A stretch of 64,000 bases of DNA from Metellina segmentata (lineage: Eukaryota; Arthropoda; Arachnida; Araneae; Tetragnathidae). Made by a program: the position numbers and the translations under genes. Of the stretch, positions 45,441 to 55,784 are shown piece after piece (within the stretch, counting starts at the first letter, position 1; the number at the start of each line of letters is the position of its first letter). Under the pieces are notes generated by a model. That model was not told the DNA's origin, did no database searches, and saw nothing but the letters and a program-made list of their open reading frames with translations. The stretch spans positions 8,626,137-8,690,136 of the forward strand of contig OX375872.1 in the NCBI GenBank assembly GCA_947359465.1, given 5' to 3'.

Positions 45441-48036
45441 GGGGCTTCAGTACCCAAAAATCGAAAAAAAAATCGTATTTAAGATTTTTAGTGCATATTA
45501 TTCTCTGAATTCTTACCTTTCTATTGGTATATTGCTTTTGTTTCTACGCGGTCTGGAAGTAAGTTAAATTTCGTTTTCAAAAAGTAAACAAATAATTTCG
45601 CTGAGGGAAACGCCCTCTTTTGAAAGGCAAAACGTAAACAAACCCACATGTTTTAATCCTTAACTTTGTTTTATTTTAAATTTAATTAGTCTAATATTTA
45701 ATTTTGAGTTTATGTTGGTGGGATATGCATTCACTGCGACTTTGACTGTATGATTCTTCCTGTTTATTTACATTCAGTTTAAATTCAAACGCGCTGTCTT
45801 TTTCAAGATTCGTAATTTGCTTTTACTGATTCTTTTCTTATATTTCGCTTGTCAAGTTTGTTTCGAACTTTATTTGCTACTATTTCACTGATTTCATTGT
45901 TGAAATAGAAATATTTAGTTTGATATAATAGCGTTTAAAATGCCTCGATCAACCACCAAAGTGTTCAGAAAGAGGAAGGGTAATTTCTATGGTAAGAAAC
46001 AAGTTACTGAAACAGAAACTTGTTCATCACAGACCAAGATATCTACCAGCGAGAAAAAAATTCCTGATTTAAATGAGAGTTATTCAAACTCTTCATACTA
46101 TGAGGCAAATATCATCATAGATGCTGGTATTCTAGCTGGAGTTTTTAAGCAGCACGTGAGATGCAAAGTGTGCGAAAATGGACTTGATCTGACTCTTGGC
46201 AAAAATTCAGGCTTGTCTGTAGAGTTGCACTTGAAATGCAGTGAGTGTAATTTTACCCTGGATTTCGACACGTCTGAGAGGCAGGCAGATAATTCAAAGA
46301 CGCACGTTGTAAACACTCGATTTGTGTATGCGCTTCGATCCATCGGGAAAGGTGCTGAGGCAGGAAGAATGTTTTGCGGCATTATGAATTTGCCAAATCC
46401 TCCGTCAAGGTTTGCCCGACACACGACTCAACTTCTAACGGTTATGAAAGAAGTGTGCGAAGAAACCATGGTGGAAGCGGCTGCAGAAGCTGTTGCCGAA
46501 AACAATTCCCCAAATCTAGCTGTGGCAGTTGATGGATCGTGGCACAAACGAGGCTACACGTCTCTGAATGGTATTGTCAGTATCACAAGTGTAGATACTG
46601 GCAAAGTGTTAGATGTTGAAGTGCTGTCCAAGCATTGTATGTGTAAGGACAAACGAGTGCATTCTGCAAACTGTAAGAAAAACTTCAATGGCGTCAGCGG
46701 AATGATGGAAGTGCGTGGCGCTCTTTCAATGTTTGAACGATCCTCTGAAAAATATGATGTGCGATACACAAAATACTTGGGTGACGGGGACTCAAAAGCA
46801 TACAATACTGTCAGCCAAAAGTCTGTATATGGCAACGAGTACCCAATTGAAAAATTGGAGTGCATAGGCCATGTACAGAAACGAATGGGCACAAGGCTAC
46901 GCAAGCTAAAATCAAGCATGAAGGGGCAAAATCTTTCAGATGGGAAACGTCTCGCTGGAAAAAATAGATTGACCGACACCCAAATAGAGCTTATTCAAAG
47001 CTACTATGGACTGGCAATCCGTAGAAACCTCCAGAGTGTACACGACATGAAGCAGGCAGTGTGGGCAATATTCTTGCATAAAGTGTCGACCGATGCCAAT
47101 CCACAGCATGGTTTCTGCCCCAAAGGCGAGGATTCTTGGTGCAGATACAACAAAGCCGTTGCCAAGAATGAAACGTATTGCCACAAGAATAGCCTGCCTG
47201 TTGCTGTAATGGAAACGTTACGTCCCATTTTCAGAGATTTGGCCCACCCTGAACTTCTTAAAAAGTGTTTGCACGGTAACACCCAGAATCCAAATGAAAG
47301 CCTGAACAATGTTATCTGGTCGAGAGTTCCTAAATCGACTTTTGTTCACATAGACACTCTGTCCTTTGGAGTATACGATGCTGTTGCCTGCTTCAATGTA
47401 GGAAATGTGACAAAAGTCAAAGTGCTCTCCAAATTGTCGATTGTGCCAGGAGAGTTCATGATAAACTCAATGAAACGTCTCGACCAGGAACGTCTTTTGC
47501 GAGCAAGATATGCCCACACCCAGAACACAAAAAACAAAAGGAAAGAAAAAAGGCTTAAAAGGAAGAGGGAAGAGGATAAGCTAATAGCTAATCCACAAAA
47601 CAATGTGTATGGTGCTGGCATGCTTTGATAAAGTAAGACTTTAATCTTTAAATGCGCTTTTCTCAAAACATGAAATTTCAAACTTCGATGTACCTTTTCT
47701 GCCAAACTACTGCATATTTATGTGTAATTCTTTTTTCCAGTTATGCACTGTATAACATAGTTTAATCTGAGGTTAAATTTTCATAAATTATTTGGGTAAT
47801 TATTTTTTTTAAATTTAAAAACTTTGAAAATTTACACATTTTTTTGGTTGTTTACGTATAATTTTTAAAAAAAAAAATCTAACAATTGTTTTAAAAAACC
47901 ATAACCTTAAAGTAATATACAAGACTTATGTAATGCACAAAAAAAAATTCAAGTTGATACCAACAGTAGTTTTTCAAAAAAGGTACATCGAAATTGAGCA
48001 ATTTAACATTGCGTGTATACAGGGTACTGAAGCCCC
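45441..48036 (+). mobile_element. Intact Kolobok-like/Mutator-domain element with TTAA TSD
   Basis: 2596 bp, with 15-bp perfect inverted ends GGGGCTTCAGTACCC, bracketed by TTAA (45437-45440 and 48037-48040). It contains a single long ORF (45940-47628). A second inverted pair, TTCGATGTACCTTTT (47684-47698; inverted 47978-47992), lies near the right end. A TTAA duplication is established for Kolobok, piggyBac and Sola3; the transposase is of the Mutator-like/C(2)H kind, so Kolobok fits best. Confidence 0.93.
45940..47628 (+). CDS. Kolobok-like (Mutator-like domain) transposase, 562 aa, intact
   Basis: A complete frame from ATG 45940 to TGA 47628 inside the TTAA-flanked element, likely a nuclear DDE/D transposase. 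The N-terminus is basic, followed by zinc-type pairs C75-x2-C78 and C100-x2-C103. The catalytic core shows D198 in AVDGSWHKRGYTSLNG, an acidic GDGDSK at 281-286 giving the second aspartate (282 or 284), C308-x2-H311 in ECIGHVQKRMGTRLRKL (the C(2)H motif of the MULE/hAT/P/Kolobok group) and E453 in NPNESLNNVIWSR. Cys/His pairs lie at 393 and 401-414. The C-terminal KNKRKEKRLKRKREE is a likely nuclear localisation signal. The family resembles arthropod proteins annotated with a Mutator-like transposase domain. No stop or frameshift is seen, so it may be active or recently so. Confidence 0.9.
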   Translation: MPRSTTKVFRKRKGNFYGKKQVTETETCSSQTKISTSEKKIPDLNESYSNSSYYEANIIIDAGILAGVFKQHVRCKVCENGLDLTLGKNSGLSVELHLKCSECNFTLDFDTSERQADNSKTHVVNTRFVYALRSIGKGAEAGRMFCGIMNLPNPPSRFARHTTQLLTVMKEVCEETMVEAAAEAVAENNSPNLAVAVDGSWHKRGYTSLNGIVSITSVDTGKVLDVEVLSKHCMCKDKRVHSANCKKNFNGVSGMMEVRGALSMFERSSEKYDVRYTKYLGDGDSKAYNTVSQKSVYGNEYPIEKLECIGHVQKRMGTRLRKLKSSMKGQNLSDGKRLAGKNRLTDTQIELIQSYYGLAIRRNLQSVHDMKQAVWAIFLHKVSTDANPQHGFCPKGEDSWCRYNKAVAKNETYCHKNSLPVAVMETLRPIFRDLAHPELLKKCLHGNTQNPNESLNNVIWSRVPKSTFVHIDTLSFGVYDAVACFNVGNVTKVKVLSKLSIVPGEFMINSMKRLDQERLLRARYAHTQNTKNKRKEKRLKRKREEDKLIANPQNNVYGAGML

Positions 48037-48799
48037 TTAAATCAAACTTTCGTAAGCACTTGATTTTGATGCTTATCGATAGAAAAGAAAAAATAAGAAC
48101 AACCTCAAATGCTAATGTAAACATACTTGAAGCGATACGTTTAATGAGCGATGCATGGGAAAATATTACATCGACATGCATTACCAATTGCTTCCAAAAG
48201 GCTGGATTGGACATTTCTCAAGAGGGGCAAATCACTGAGGAAGAGATATACAACTTGGAAATGAGTAGAGAAGAATTTGAAAATTATTTATCTGTTGGCC
48301 AATGTTATCACTTCCGAGATACCTACTCCCAAGGATATTGTAGCTGAAATTCAAGCAAAAGCAGGTGAAAAAATTAATGAAAGCGATGATGATAACGACG
48401 AATGTGAAGAATTTCAAGCTGAACTGCTCACAACATACTTAATGGCTTTTGAGTTCGCAGAAAAACTTCCATCTTTTATCGAAGCCAGGGGTGCAAATGA
48501 CAATGTTTTTCGGACCATGAGTCTTCTCCGATGAACAATAACACAAGAAAGAGACAATAAGACAGTTCAAAACAAATTAACCAACTTCTTTTGTACTGCA
48601 CAGAATTAAAAAATAAAGTAAGTATGTAAACATAATATAGTAAGATTATGTATGAATTTTTCATGAGTTTTTGGTTATAACGAGCAAATATTGCGGTCCC
48701 TTTGTGCTCGTTATAAGCGAGTTAGACTGTATTTTATACAAATTTCATTGTGACATAATTATTGTTGCTTTTTGTAACAATTCTTTTTATTATATTTAA

Positions 48800-49400
48800 G
48801 CATAATAGCGAGACGAAAACGCTCCACCGCAGTTAGTAAACAGAAAGCTGCCAAACGATGGTGTAAAGAAATATGCAGTGTAGAAATTGATTCACTTGCT
48901 AATTAAAACATTCAAGATATAAATATGCGTTGTCAGACATTAGAAGCGAGTTCGAAAGAAGAATTAAATTGTGATATGGACTCTGAAGTTCCTCATTATT
49001 TAATAGTTGATGAACAAGTCCTAAGAGGACTTGTAAAAAACTTACTGAGCAGTTCATGCAAGTCTCCTTCCATGTCCATTAACATTGGTGAAAAACTTGG
49101 ATTTTCTCAAAACTTAAGTGTTTTTTGCTCTACTTGTAATGCTACTAAACCCAGTGCATATACTTTCACAAGAATTTCCAAGTGCGACGGAGCTGAAACA
49201 CCGGCATTTGATGTCAACATTCGTATAGTGCAGTTGTTTTTAGTGTCAGGAAAGGATATAAAGCACTTGAAAAGTTCTACATGCATATGAACAAGGGTCT
49301 GCTTACCAGTAGGACATTCAACACATACAAGAAAAAGCAATTGAAATCAATACAATCACATACAAGAAAAATTGAAATCAATGCTTAAATAAACAGAAAA
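48800..49400 (+). pseudogene. Mutator-like transposase N-terminal remnant
   Basis: Belongs to the 42556-49954 element. It starts about 48808 with ARRKRSTAVSKQKAAKRWC; the probable start codon is now ATA. After one stop near 48904 it runs open from 48925 to 49290. VDEQVLRGLVKNLLSSSCK, LSVFCSTCNATKPSAY and FDVNIRIVQLFLVSGK correspond block for block to the N-terminal part of the 562-aa transposase (IIDAGILAGVF, LHLKCSECNFT, VVNTRFVYALRSIGKG). The catalytic region is missing. So the host element and its indirect passenger have distantly related transposases. Confidence 0.75.
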
Positions 49401-49840
49401 AAGCTTGGATAAAATAGGATGCCAAATAAAAACTGCTTATGAAAATTCCAACGAAATCACATATATCGATGAGACATGTTGGCACCTGGGTTATTCTAGG
49501 TCACACATCGCAGATTGGAGTGGGGTGCGTCATTGATATATAAACAGATTTTTTTATATATACAAACTAATGTCAAAACATATTGAGTGTGAGCATAACT
49601 TTTCCCGCATTTAAAACCCATCGGAAGAAGCTTGATCGGCAATCGCCAGCATATCCACGCTGATCGAATCACAACAGAGATAACAGATTAATAATTAAAT
49701 TATCTAAAATTACGAGTTCCAACGAAATCAACAATATACAATTATCTAAAATCAATCTGTGTTACGCGCTAGTAGATCAAAATCTCATCAAAACGCGCTA
49801 GTGTTACAATAGAATAGCAATAGAACTTATCGCGCAGAGG
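49400..49840. other. Non-coding tail of the Mutator-like element
   Basis: No protein similarity. The words TTCCAACGAAATCA and ATTATCTAAAAT each occur twice (near 49450 and 49720, and near 49698 and 49741), suggesting small internal duplications. Confidence 0.45.
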
Positions 49841-49963
49841 GATATTTTTTTCCCCCCTCAATCCCTTCCCTAGTTCCATCCGTGACCATTCCCTTTCGTT
49901 TGCGATGCGCGAAATTCGGTTCCTTCTGTGACATGCGGAATTTAAAGGCTAGTCTTCACTACG

Positions 49964-50345
49964 GGCCCCTGCGACTTCCCGAACCATCGCAAGGCGCCTG
50001 GCTGAAGGACATCTGCTATCGCGGCGCCTATTACGTGTGCTTCCAATGACACATACCCACCGACGCCTCCGTTTGGAGTGGTGTCGCGTAAGACGGGATT
50101 GGACTGCAACGGAATGGAACCAGGTCATCTTCAGCGGCGAATCTAGATTCAATTTGAGCAGTGATGGCAATCGTATACGTCTGTGGAGGCTCCTATATAC
50201 ACATTATAGCTCCTATATAGGCACGTTTACAGCAACTGTGGAACGAGATGTCTCGGGACATCATACGGAACTTGTATGCCCGCTCGTATCGCATCGTGCA
50301 TTCGCGCTAGAGGAGGTCCAACAGAGTACAAAAACTTCCGTTCAG
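49964..50345 (+). pseudogene. Tc1 transposase fragment 3
   Basis: Reads SRTIARRLAEGHLLSRRPIT, then THRRLRLEWCRVRRDWTATE, then VIFSGESRFNLSSDGNRIRL. The catalytic aspartate of SDES is now glycine (SGES). An internal deletion joins it directly to the C-terminal region (about 50220-50340), removing the second and third catalytic blocks. Dead. Confidence 0.88.
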
Positions 50346-50481
50346 TTGTACTTTTTTCTGCAATAAATGATCCTTTTTCTTTGATTTTCTAATCACTTAC
50401 TTAAATCACGTACATGTGTAAAATTTCGTTTCATTTTGACGACTTTTTCTTGGTGCGCAAATTTTTATGGCAATGAGTGTA

Positions 50482-50843
50482 TATACTCACGAGTGAGAGT
50501 TCGCTCTTTGCACGACTCCACAAGTCCTGGAAAAAATCCAGGAACGGCTGTTCCGTCTCTGCTCAACCGCCAGTACAACGTCCGAAAAATCAAATTGCCT
50601 TTTTTTCTTCTCCAAATTCGAGTATCGACGCCTCTTCCGAATTGGCTGAGAGCCTACGTGACGTATCAGCAGTCCGATCATTCGCTGGGCAGTCGGCGAC
50701 GCCTCCTCTGTACCCCTAGCGAAAGGGGGGAACAGGTCTCCGTTTGCAAGCTTAAGCAGGCGCCAGTCCAGCTAGCCAGGTGTCATGTTAAGTGTTTTTT
50801 TGGAAGAATCAATTGATTCTTCACAAGGTCGTACAAGAGTTCG
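50482..50843. other. Unassigned stretch
   Basis: GC-richer than its surroundings, with several overlapping short frames. No similarity or element end is recognised. It could be gypsy-related leader sequence, but this is not supported. Confidence 0.3.
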
Positions 50844-51242
50844 AAAAACTAAAAGAAATTTATGTGAAGTAACTTCTTTAGGTACTCCTGATAGTAATTT
50901 ACCATTCCAGGTTCATTGTGACACTTCCAATTTCACTGTTGGTAGTTGTCCAACAGTCAAAAGCTTTCTCACATGCAGAGAAACTGGTCGAGTATTGAAA
51001 AGGAGGCTTGGGCAGTACTTTTTGGTTTGAATTAGTTCGACAAATGGATTTATGGGGCTAAGGTGGAGATAATCACCAATCTTAACCTTTTAAAGTACCT
51101 AAACGAAACCACCCCCAAGAGTCCTAAGTTGACAAGATGGGCCTTAGCACTGCAAAGGTGGAACCATTTTATAACTCATACAACAGGTTTCCAACATCAG
51201 AGTGCAGATGCTCTGTCTCGTCTTGAGCAGGAGTCAGAATGA
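50844..51242 (+). pseudogene. Gypsy-type RNase H fragment, second family
   Basis: PDSNLPFQVHCDTSNFTVGSC matches the start of a gypsy RNase H (normally VHCDAS). After a frameshift it reads LSHAEKNWSSIEKEAWAVLF, TRWALALQRWNHFITHTTGF and QHQSADALSRLEQESE, then a stop. It differs clearly from the 24829 copy (ADALSRL against VDALSRYPV), so it is another gypsy lineage. No integrase follows. Confidence 0.85.
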
Positions 51243-51873
51243 AATATGACTATGTACTAAAAATTAACAGTTTTACTGTGTGAACTTTATGGTTTATGTC
51301 TTGTTTTGTTAATTAATTTGTATAATTGTATTTATTTTTCGCCATGTAAAACATTAGAATCCCTGCGGGTTGTATGTATTTGGAAAAAGATATCATTTGC
51401 TCAATTCTACACTTAAAACATTCTAAGGACTTTTTAGTGTGGACATTTTAGTTGGTTTCCTTTGCAGCTGAACTTTAATCAAATGAATTTAATTCTCGTA
51501 TTATTGTGTTTATATAAAAATGTATATGTGTAATATTCTTTTTACAATTGTGAAATCATCCACAGAAGGCGTAATTTCATTCTTGGTTGGGGCTTGTCAG
51601 GAAGCTATCGCCAACTGGAGCGGTTGGCGAGTGACAAGCGCGACAACCCAGGGAAGGGTTTCCAAGTTCACAAAAGGAGTGGCTTGGCAAAGATGAGTGG
51701 GAAGAGACTGATTGGTTTTTCATCTGGATTAAGATAATATACACTACCTACCAGACAATGATTTCTGGTTATGCTATGTCCATGTTATGTATCGTGTCCC
51801 TTTTCATGTAATAAATTATCTTGGGACTAAAAACTGCTAGCTTGACCTATTGTGATTTGGAAACAACAGAAAT
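51243..51873. other. Intergenic stretch, possibly retroelement 3' end
   Basis: After the RNase H stop there is non-coding DNA, with a GC-richer block at 51590-51680 and AATAAATTATCTTGGGACT near 51810. It could be part of the LTR of the gypsy fragment; a partner LTR was not found. The MSH6 3' end lies immediately to the right on the other strand. Confidence 0.35.
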
Positions 51874-51892
51874 AACCCATCCAACAAAACGA

Positions 51893-51898
51893 TTTATT
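51893..51898 (-). terminator. MSH6: Poly(A) signal of MSH6
   Basis: AATAAA on the minus strand, about 76 bases beyond the MSH6 stop codon (51974-51976). It gives a short 3' UTR of about 100 bases. Confidence 0.75.
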
Positions 51899-51973
51899 AA
51901 ATTCTTAGCATAAAAAATTGCTTAGATACAAAGCTAGCATTTACACAGGTTTTTGACATTTATACACATAAAT

Positions 51974-54900
51974 TTAAATCAAGTTTCTTGTCTTCAACTC
52001 GCAGATGATCTCTTCAGGGGTTTTTGCAGTGAAATATTTCCTATTAAACAGATAAAATTCTTTAAAGATTCATAATTTTACGTTCTTGGTGGATTTATAT
52101 GATTTGGGAACATTTTTAATATTCTTACAAATGTATTAACAAAGAATCATCTTAGGCTAATTACAGCAGATCTTTAGAATAAACTTATTTTTGGTAAACT
52201 AAAGATCTCCTGGAATTTAGTTTTACATGCTTAAAAATATCGTTAAATGAGACTTAAATGAGCTATTAAAATTACTACTACTATTATTATTATTATTAAA
52301 TACTGTATTTATGAGAATATGATGAAATAAAATACCAGTTAAGTTTATGTAAATTTCAGATAAATTATCTACATAAATCTTACACAGTTTTCGACAATGA
52401 AAGTTACCACCTCCAGCATTAAAATAAGAAACCAATCAAAATACATTTTAAATATGTAATACTTAAGTTCATGGAATTCCCAAAATTATGCCTCGTAAAA
52501 AAAGCATTAATATTTAAATTTTGGTTAAATGTATCTGAATAAATAAAATGCCTACAATTATATTGAAAATACTCTAAATAAAATGCTTAATCTAATGAAA
52601 TATTCCTGTTTTAAAAAGATATTTTCCTCTTGACTGATTAGAATTCAATGACATTTTCAATGCAAAGAGCAATGTTTTCATTCTAAAAATTACAATGCAA
52701 AATTTTAAAAGGACTAGAAATTTTTAATTGAATTTACATTAATTTCCTAAAACCCGGGTTATATCAAGTAGAATTTACTAATGTTTCTAAATATTTTGAA
52801 TGATAGTAAACCCCATGATACCCGAGTAAATATAATCAAAATTATGCATAAAGTTAAACATGTACATATCTAATGACAAGCTAATATAAATGAATTTTTA
52901 TATGTAAAGTGATCAAAACAATGACTAAACAAATCAATAATTGACTGAATTTTCAGTTTCAAAAATTCTTCAGAATGATCTGAAAAGTATGCCTATAATA
53001 TGATCTTTATAATACATTAAAACAATTGCAAACTTAGCATTAAACATTTATTACAAATTCATCATATAACCACTGTGAAACTGACCAAACAAATGTATAG
53101 AATTTGTTTTGGTGGAAAGTCTATCTTGTGTAATTAGTAAACCTTAAAAATCAGAAGACATCTCATATTTGCAAGAGCTAAAAACCATTCCAGGACCAAT
53201 CACAATATTATCTGGAGTACACAAACAATGAATGTCATGTATGCCACAATATTTTTATAAATGAATGTTTAACTTACCTTAAAACTTTTAATACTTTTGT
53301 AGAGTATTCTATTTGCTGCGCTTTAAGGAAACCATGGCGAACAATCTAAAGAGCAGTGAGAGATATGTGTGAAATTTTTTAGATAGTAGCATTTGCATGA
53401 GTTCAAGAGGATTTGTGTGTATAAAAGTATTTTTTAAAAAAACATTTAAAGCCGACATATATCTTATATTATTGATTTTATATAACTAAGTTTTTGTCGA
53501 ATATAATGAAAATTATAAAAACTTTTATATGGGGAAAATTGGGGAATAACAGGAACTTTTGGATTTGGTCCTATTCCAGTATTCTTTCTTAATCGAGTGA
53601 ATCTTATGAATCAGGATATATACAGGGCAACAAAACAGTTACAAAGATGGATGAATTATTAAACTTGTCATGACTATACTAAAGACATACATTCAGAACT
53701 TCAATATACATTATAATTAATCATATACGTTGAAATTAAAAAAAAAAAAAAATCACAAAATGAATAAGTATATTACTTAACAATTGATTCCAGCTGACAT
53801 TGTCAAAAGAAAATAATAATTGTTATGTTTAATATACATCCTGTTATTTTATTCCCATTAGAATATTATTAATTTAGAAAGGTTCGTGTTTTATGGCACA
53901 AGGGTCATTATTTCCCATTTGGATAGGTGTGGACAGAAAAGTATACCCATGTTAAATATGAAAACCAAGTTTACTAATATTAGAGTCTAAGTTAATAGAA
54001 TAAAATAAAAAATTGATTCTAGAATTAAAAAACTTTCGAATGGAACAAATGAAAACACTGCCAACAAGTTATAACTTAATCAGTGAAATTATTAGTTAAC
54101 CTAATAATCTAATAAAAATAAAAGTTTAATATTTAAAATAATTTTTGTTAATAAAATTGGAATGTAACAATAAAAATACCAAATAATTTAATTTCTCTTC
54201 TCCATACTTTTCTTTACTTTCCGTTTGTAACCATTTCTCACACACTACTTCAGACTTTCTTAATACATAATTTATCAACAAGTTTTAAATAAAACAAAGT
54301 AAAGTCACATAATAAAGATAATTTGTTTAATAAATCTTAATGTATACAATTAAAAAAATTATGTTCTCATTCCATATAATTAATTGCTCTTAATGAAATG
54401 CACTTGTGCTTTTTTTTTTCTACCAGGATTAGAAATATTTTAAGTCATCATTTAACTTTTCAAAACGCCCATCAAAACTTTTGCATACTTTTACGAATAA
54501 ATTATGTCTTATTATTGGTATATTATCATCAGTTTGTCATATCTTAAAAAAAAACTTAACTGTTTTAGAGAGAAGATATAAGCTGAATCTAGGTGAAGCA
54601 AGAGAAGCTATAACACGAAATGATACATTCATGATTAAATGCAAAGGTAAGGCTAGTAAAAATGGTCAATTACCTACCTTCAAATGTGTTTGTTTTATTT
54701 AAAAACTTCAGCTATATTGTGGAAATTTTTTTAAGGTTGAAAATTAAAAACTTGCAAAAGAAAACGCACCTCTACAGAAGAGTGATCATTATTAATAGAA
54801 CCATTGCATGCCTTGTTAACCGTATAGCTGTACTGAAACAAATATAGTCAGTTGACTAAATTGACGAGTTAGTTTCTATGGTCAAATAAATATGAAATAT

Positions 54901-55593
54901 AAAATTAACGTTTCTGATGGGAACAGAAAATCAAAAGAAACATTTTACTGAAAATAAATTACTCATTCTTGATAATATAATAAAGCTACACAAAACAGGA
55001 CAAATATAAAATATTTCAATTCTTAAATTCAATAGAATAAAAAATATCACTAATTGATCAAAACACAAAGGGCACCAAAAAGATGTGAGACTAAATTAAA
55101 AGAGACACTACTAGTAAATCAAGAACTTACGTTCTTTGAAACTCCAGCTAACAAAGCACAATTGAAGCCATAACTCTTTGGGCAAGTTCCATTTATAAAT
55201 TTGTACAGAAAGGTAATCTTTTCTAAAGATGGACACTCAATATCTTTCTCTACCATGCATGCCTACAGAAAGGATTAACAAACAAAAACAAGTCAGAAAG
55301 GTATCAGCACTTATGCCATCTTCTACATACAATTCATGTAACAAATATTGTATTGCTTTGTGCTATTTAATGTTGATACATAATTGCCAGAAAGTGTTGA
55401 AAATTTTGAGTATCAAAAGAAAAGTATACATCACTTACCATATGTCCAAGTCCAACATTGGGATGATCATAAAAATCATCAACAAGACCATGGTAATGAG
55501 TGGAAAATAAAGTACGACACTGAATGTCATTTGCTAAATACTTTAAGGCAGCACAAGCAATAGCGGTTCCATCATAAGTAGCAGTTCCACGTC
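51974..55593 (-). CDS. MSH6: DNA mismatch-repair protein MSH6, last four exons
   Basis: MSH6 pairs with MSH2 in MutS-alpha, the nuclear ATPase that recognises mismatches. Four exons on the minus strand: 55593-55439, 55262-55131, 53345-53278 and 52040-51974 (stop TAA). Each has a GTAAG donor (except the last) and an AG acceptor, and phases join correctly (155, 132, 68 and 67 bp). The readout begins [20 protein letters not shown], has the conserved Mut[19 protein letters not shown], then [39 protein letters not shown] and [20 protein letters not shown], ending [15 protein letters not shown] and TFLYKF...CPKSYGFN are specific to MSH6 among MutS homologues. About 139 codons are seen. The Walker A region and the rest lie beyond 64000, behind an intron over 8.4 kb long. 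This is the only clear host gene here. Confidence 0.95.
52041..53277 (-). other. MSH6: MSH6 last intron
   Basis: 1237 bp, AT-rich, donor CTTACC (minus GTAAGT) at 53272-53277 and acceptor at 52041-52042. No recognisable element. A CTA/TTA microsatellite (ACTACTACTATTATTATTATT) occurs near 52270-52298. Confidence 0.85.
53346..55130 (-). other. MSH6: MSH6 second-last intron
   Basis: 1785 bp, AT-rich, with poly-A and poly-T runs. Short plus-strand frames (54481-54702, 54662-54847) have no similarity. Confidence 0.85.
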
Positions 55594-55784
55594 CTAGACA
55601 ACAAATTTAGATTTTAAAATTATAATTGTCGACTGACACCATAAATAAGTGACATTGTGATAAGCAGTTTAGAGAAACATTTTTCCAACTAAACACAAGA
55701 TAATAAGAATTGTTAACACAAAAATATCATCTTGGATAAAACAGCCAAGAAATCAATTGTTTATTTTGACCCCTTAAGCTATTA

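Larger units (their letters stand above)
45345..48534 (+). pseudogene. Tigger transposase remnant, two parts
   Basis: The first part (45345-45440) reads TSVIQPMDQGVIRSFK, the end of the pogo DDE domain. After the Kolobok-like insertion it resumes at 48041 with SNFRKHLILMLIDRKEKIRT. It continues NILEAIRLMSDAWENITSTC and, after a frameshift near 48285, an acidic tail ending FIEARGANDNVFRTMSLL. Removing the insertion and one TTAA restores IRSFKSNFRK without a frame change. The helix-turn-helix and CENP-B-type N-terminus, and the first catalytic aspartates, are absent. Confidence 0.88.
45190..48729 (+). mobile_element. Tigger/pogo element, deleted, hosting a Kolobok-like insertion
   Basis: The ends are CAGTACAACTCGCTTATAACG and, reverse-complemented, CAGTCTAACTCGCTTATAACG, flanked by TA (45188-45189 and 48730-48731). 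The CAGT start and GCTTATAACGAG word are typical of Tigger. Without its 2596-bp passenger (and its TTAA duplicate) it is about 940 bp. It keeps only the last part of the catalytic domain and the C-terminus of the transposase. Confidence 0.93.
42556..49954 (+). mobile_element. Mutator-like element with ~115-bp TIRs and 9-bp TSD
   Basis: The ends start ACTAGCCTTTAAATTCCGCA and match over about 115 bp with small differences. The perfect 9-bp duplication CTTCACTAC flanks them (42547-42555 and 49955-49963). Long inverted ends with a 9-bp duplication are typical of Mutator-like elements. After subtracting the nested hAT (761 bp) and Tigger (3540 bp) insertions, about 3.1 kb is its own sequence. It carries only an N-terminal transposase remnant (48800-49400), so it is an internally deleted copy. 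Confidence 0.9.
41049..50479 (+). mobile_element. Tc1-like copy hosting two large insertions
   Basis: Transposase pieces occur in order at 41080-41154, 42509-42555 and 49964-50345. Between them are two complete insertions with their own target duplications. The right inverted end TTTTTCTTGGTGCGCAAATT...CAATGAGTG abuts TA at 50480; the left end is truncated. Removing the two insertions leaves a short, internally deleted Tc1. It is a different subfamily from the 30721 element. Confidence 0.88.

Noticed and set aside
45940..47628. Domesticated host gene
   Set aside because: The ORF lies inside an element with perfect 15-bp inverted ends and TTAA duplication within a Tigger copy, so it is a transposase of a mobile element.
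50436..50816. 126-aa plus-strand ORF
   Set aside because: It overlaps the right end of the Tc1 element and several alternative frames; no domain is recognised.
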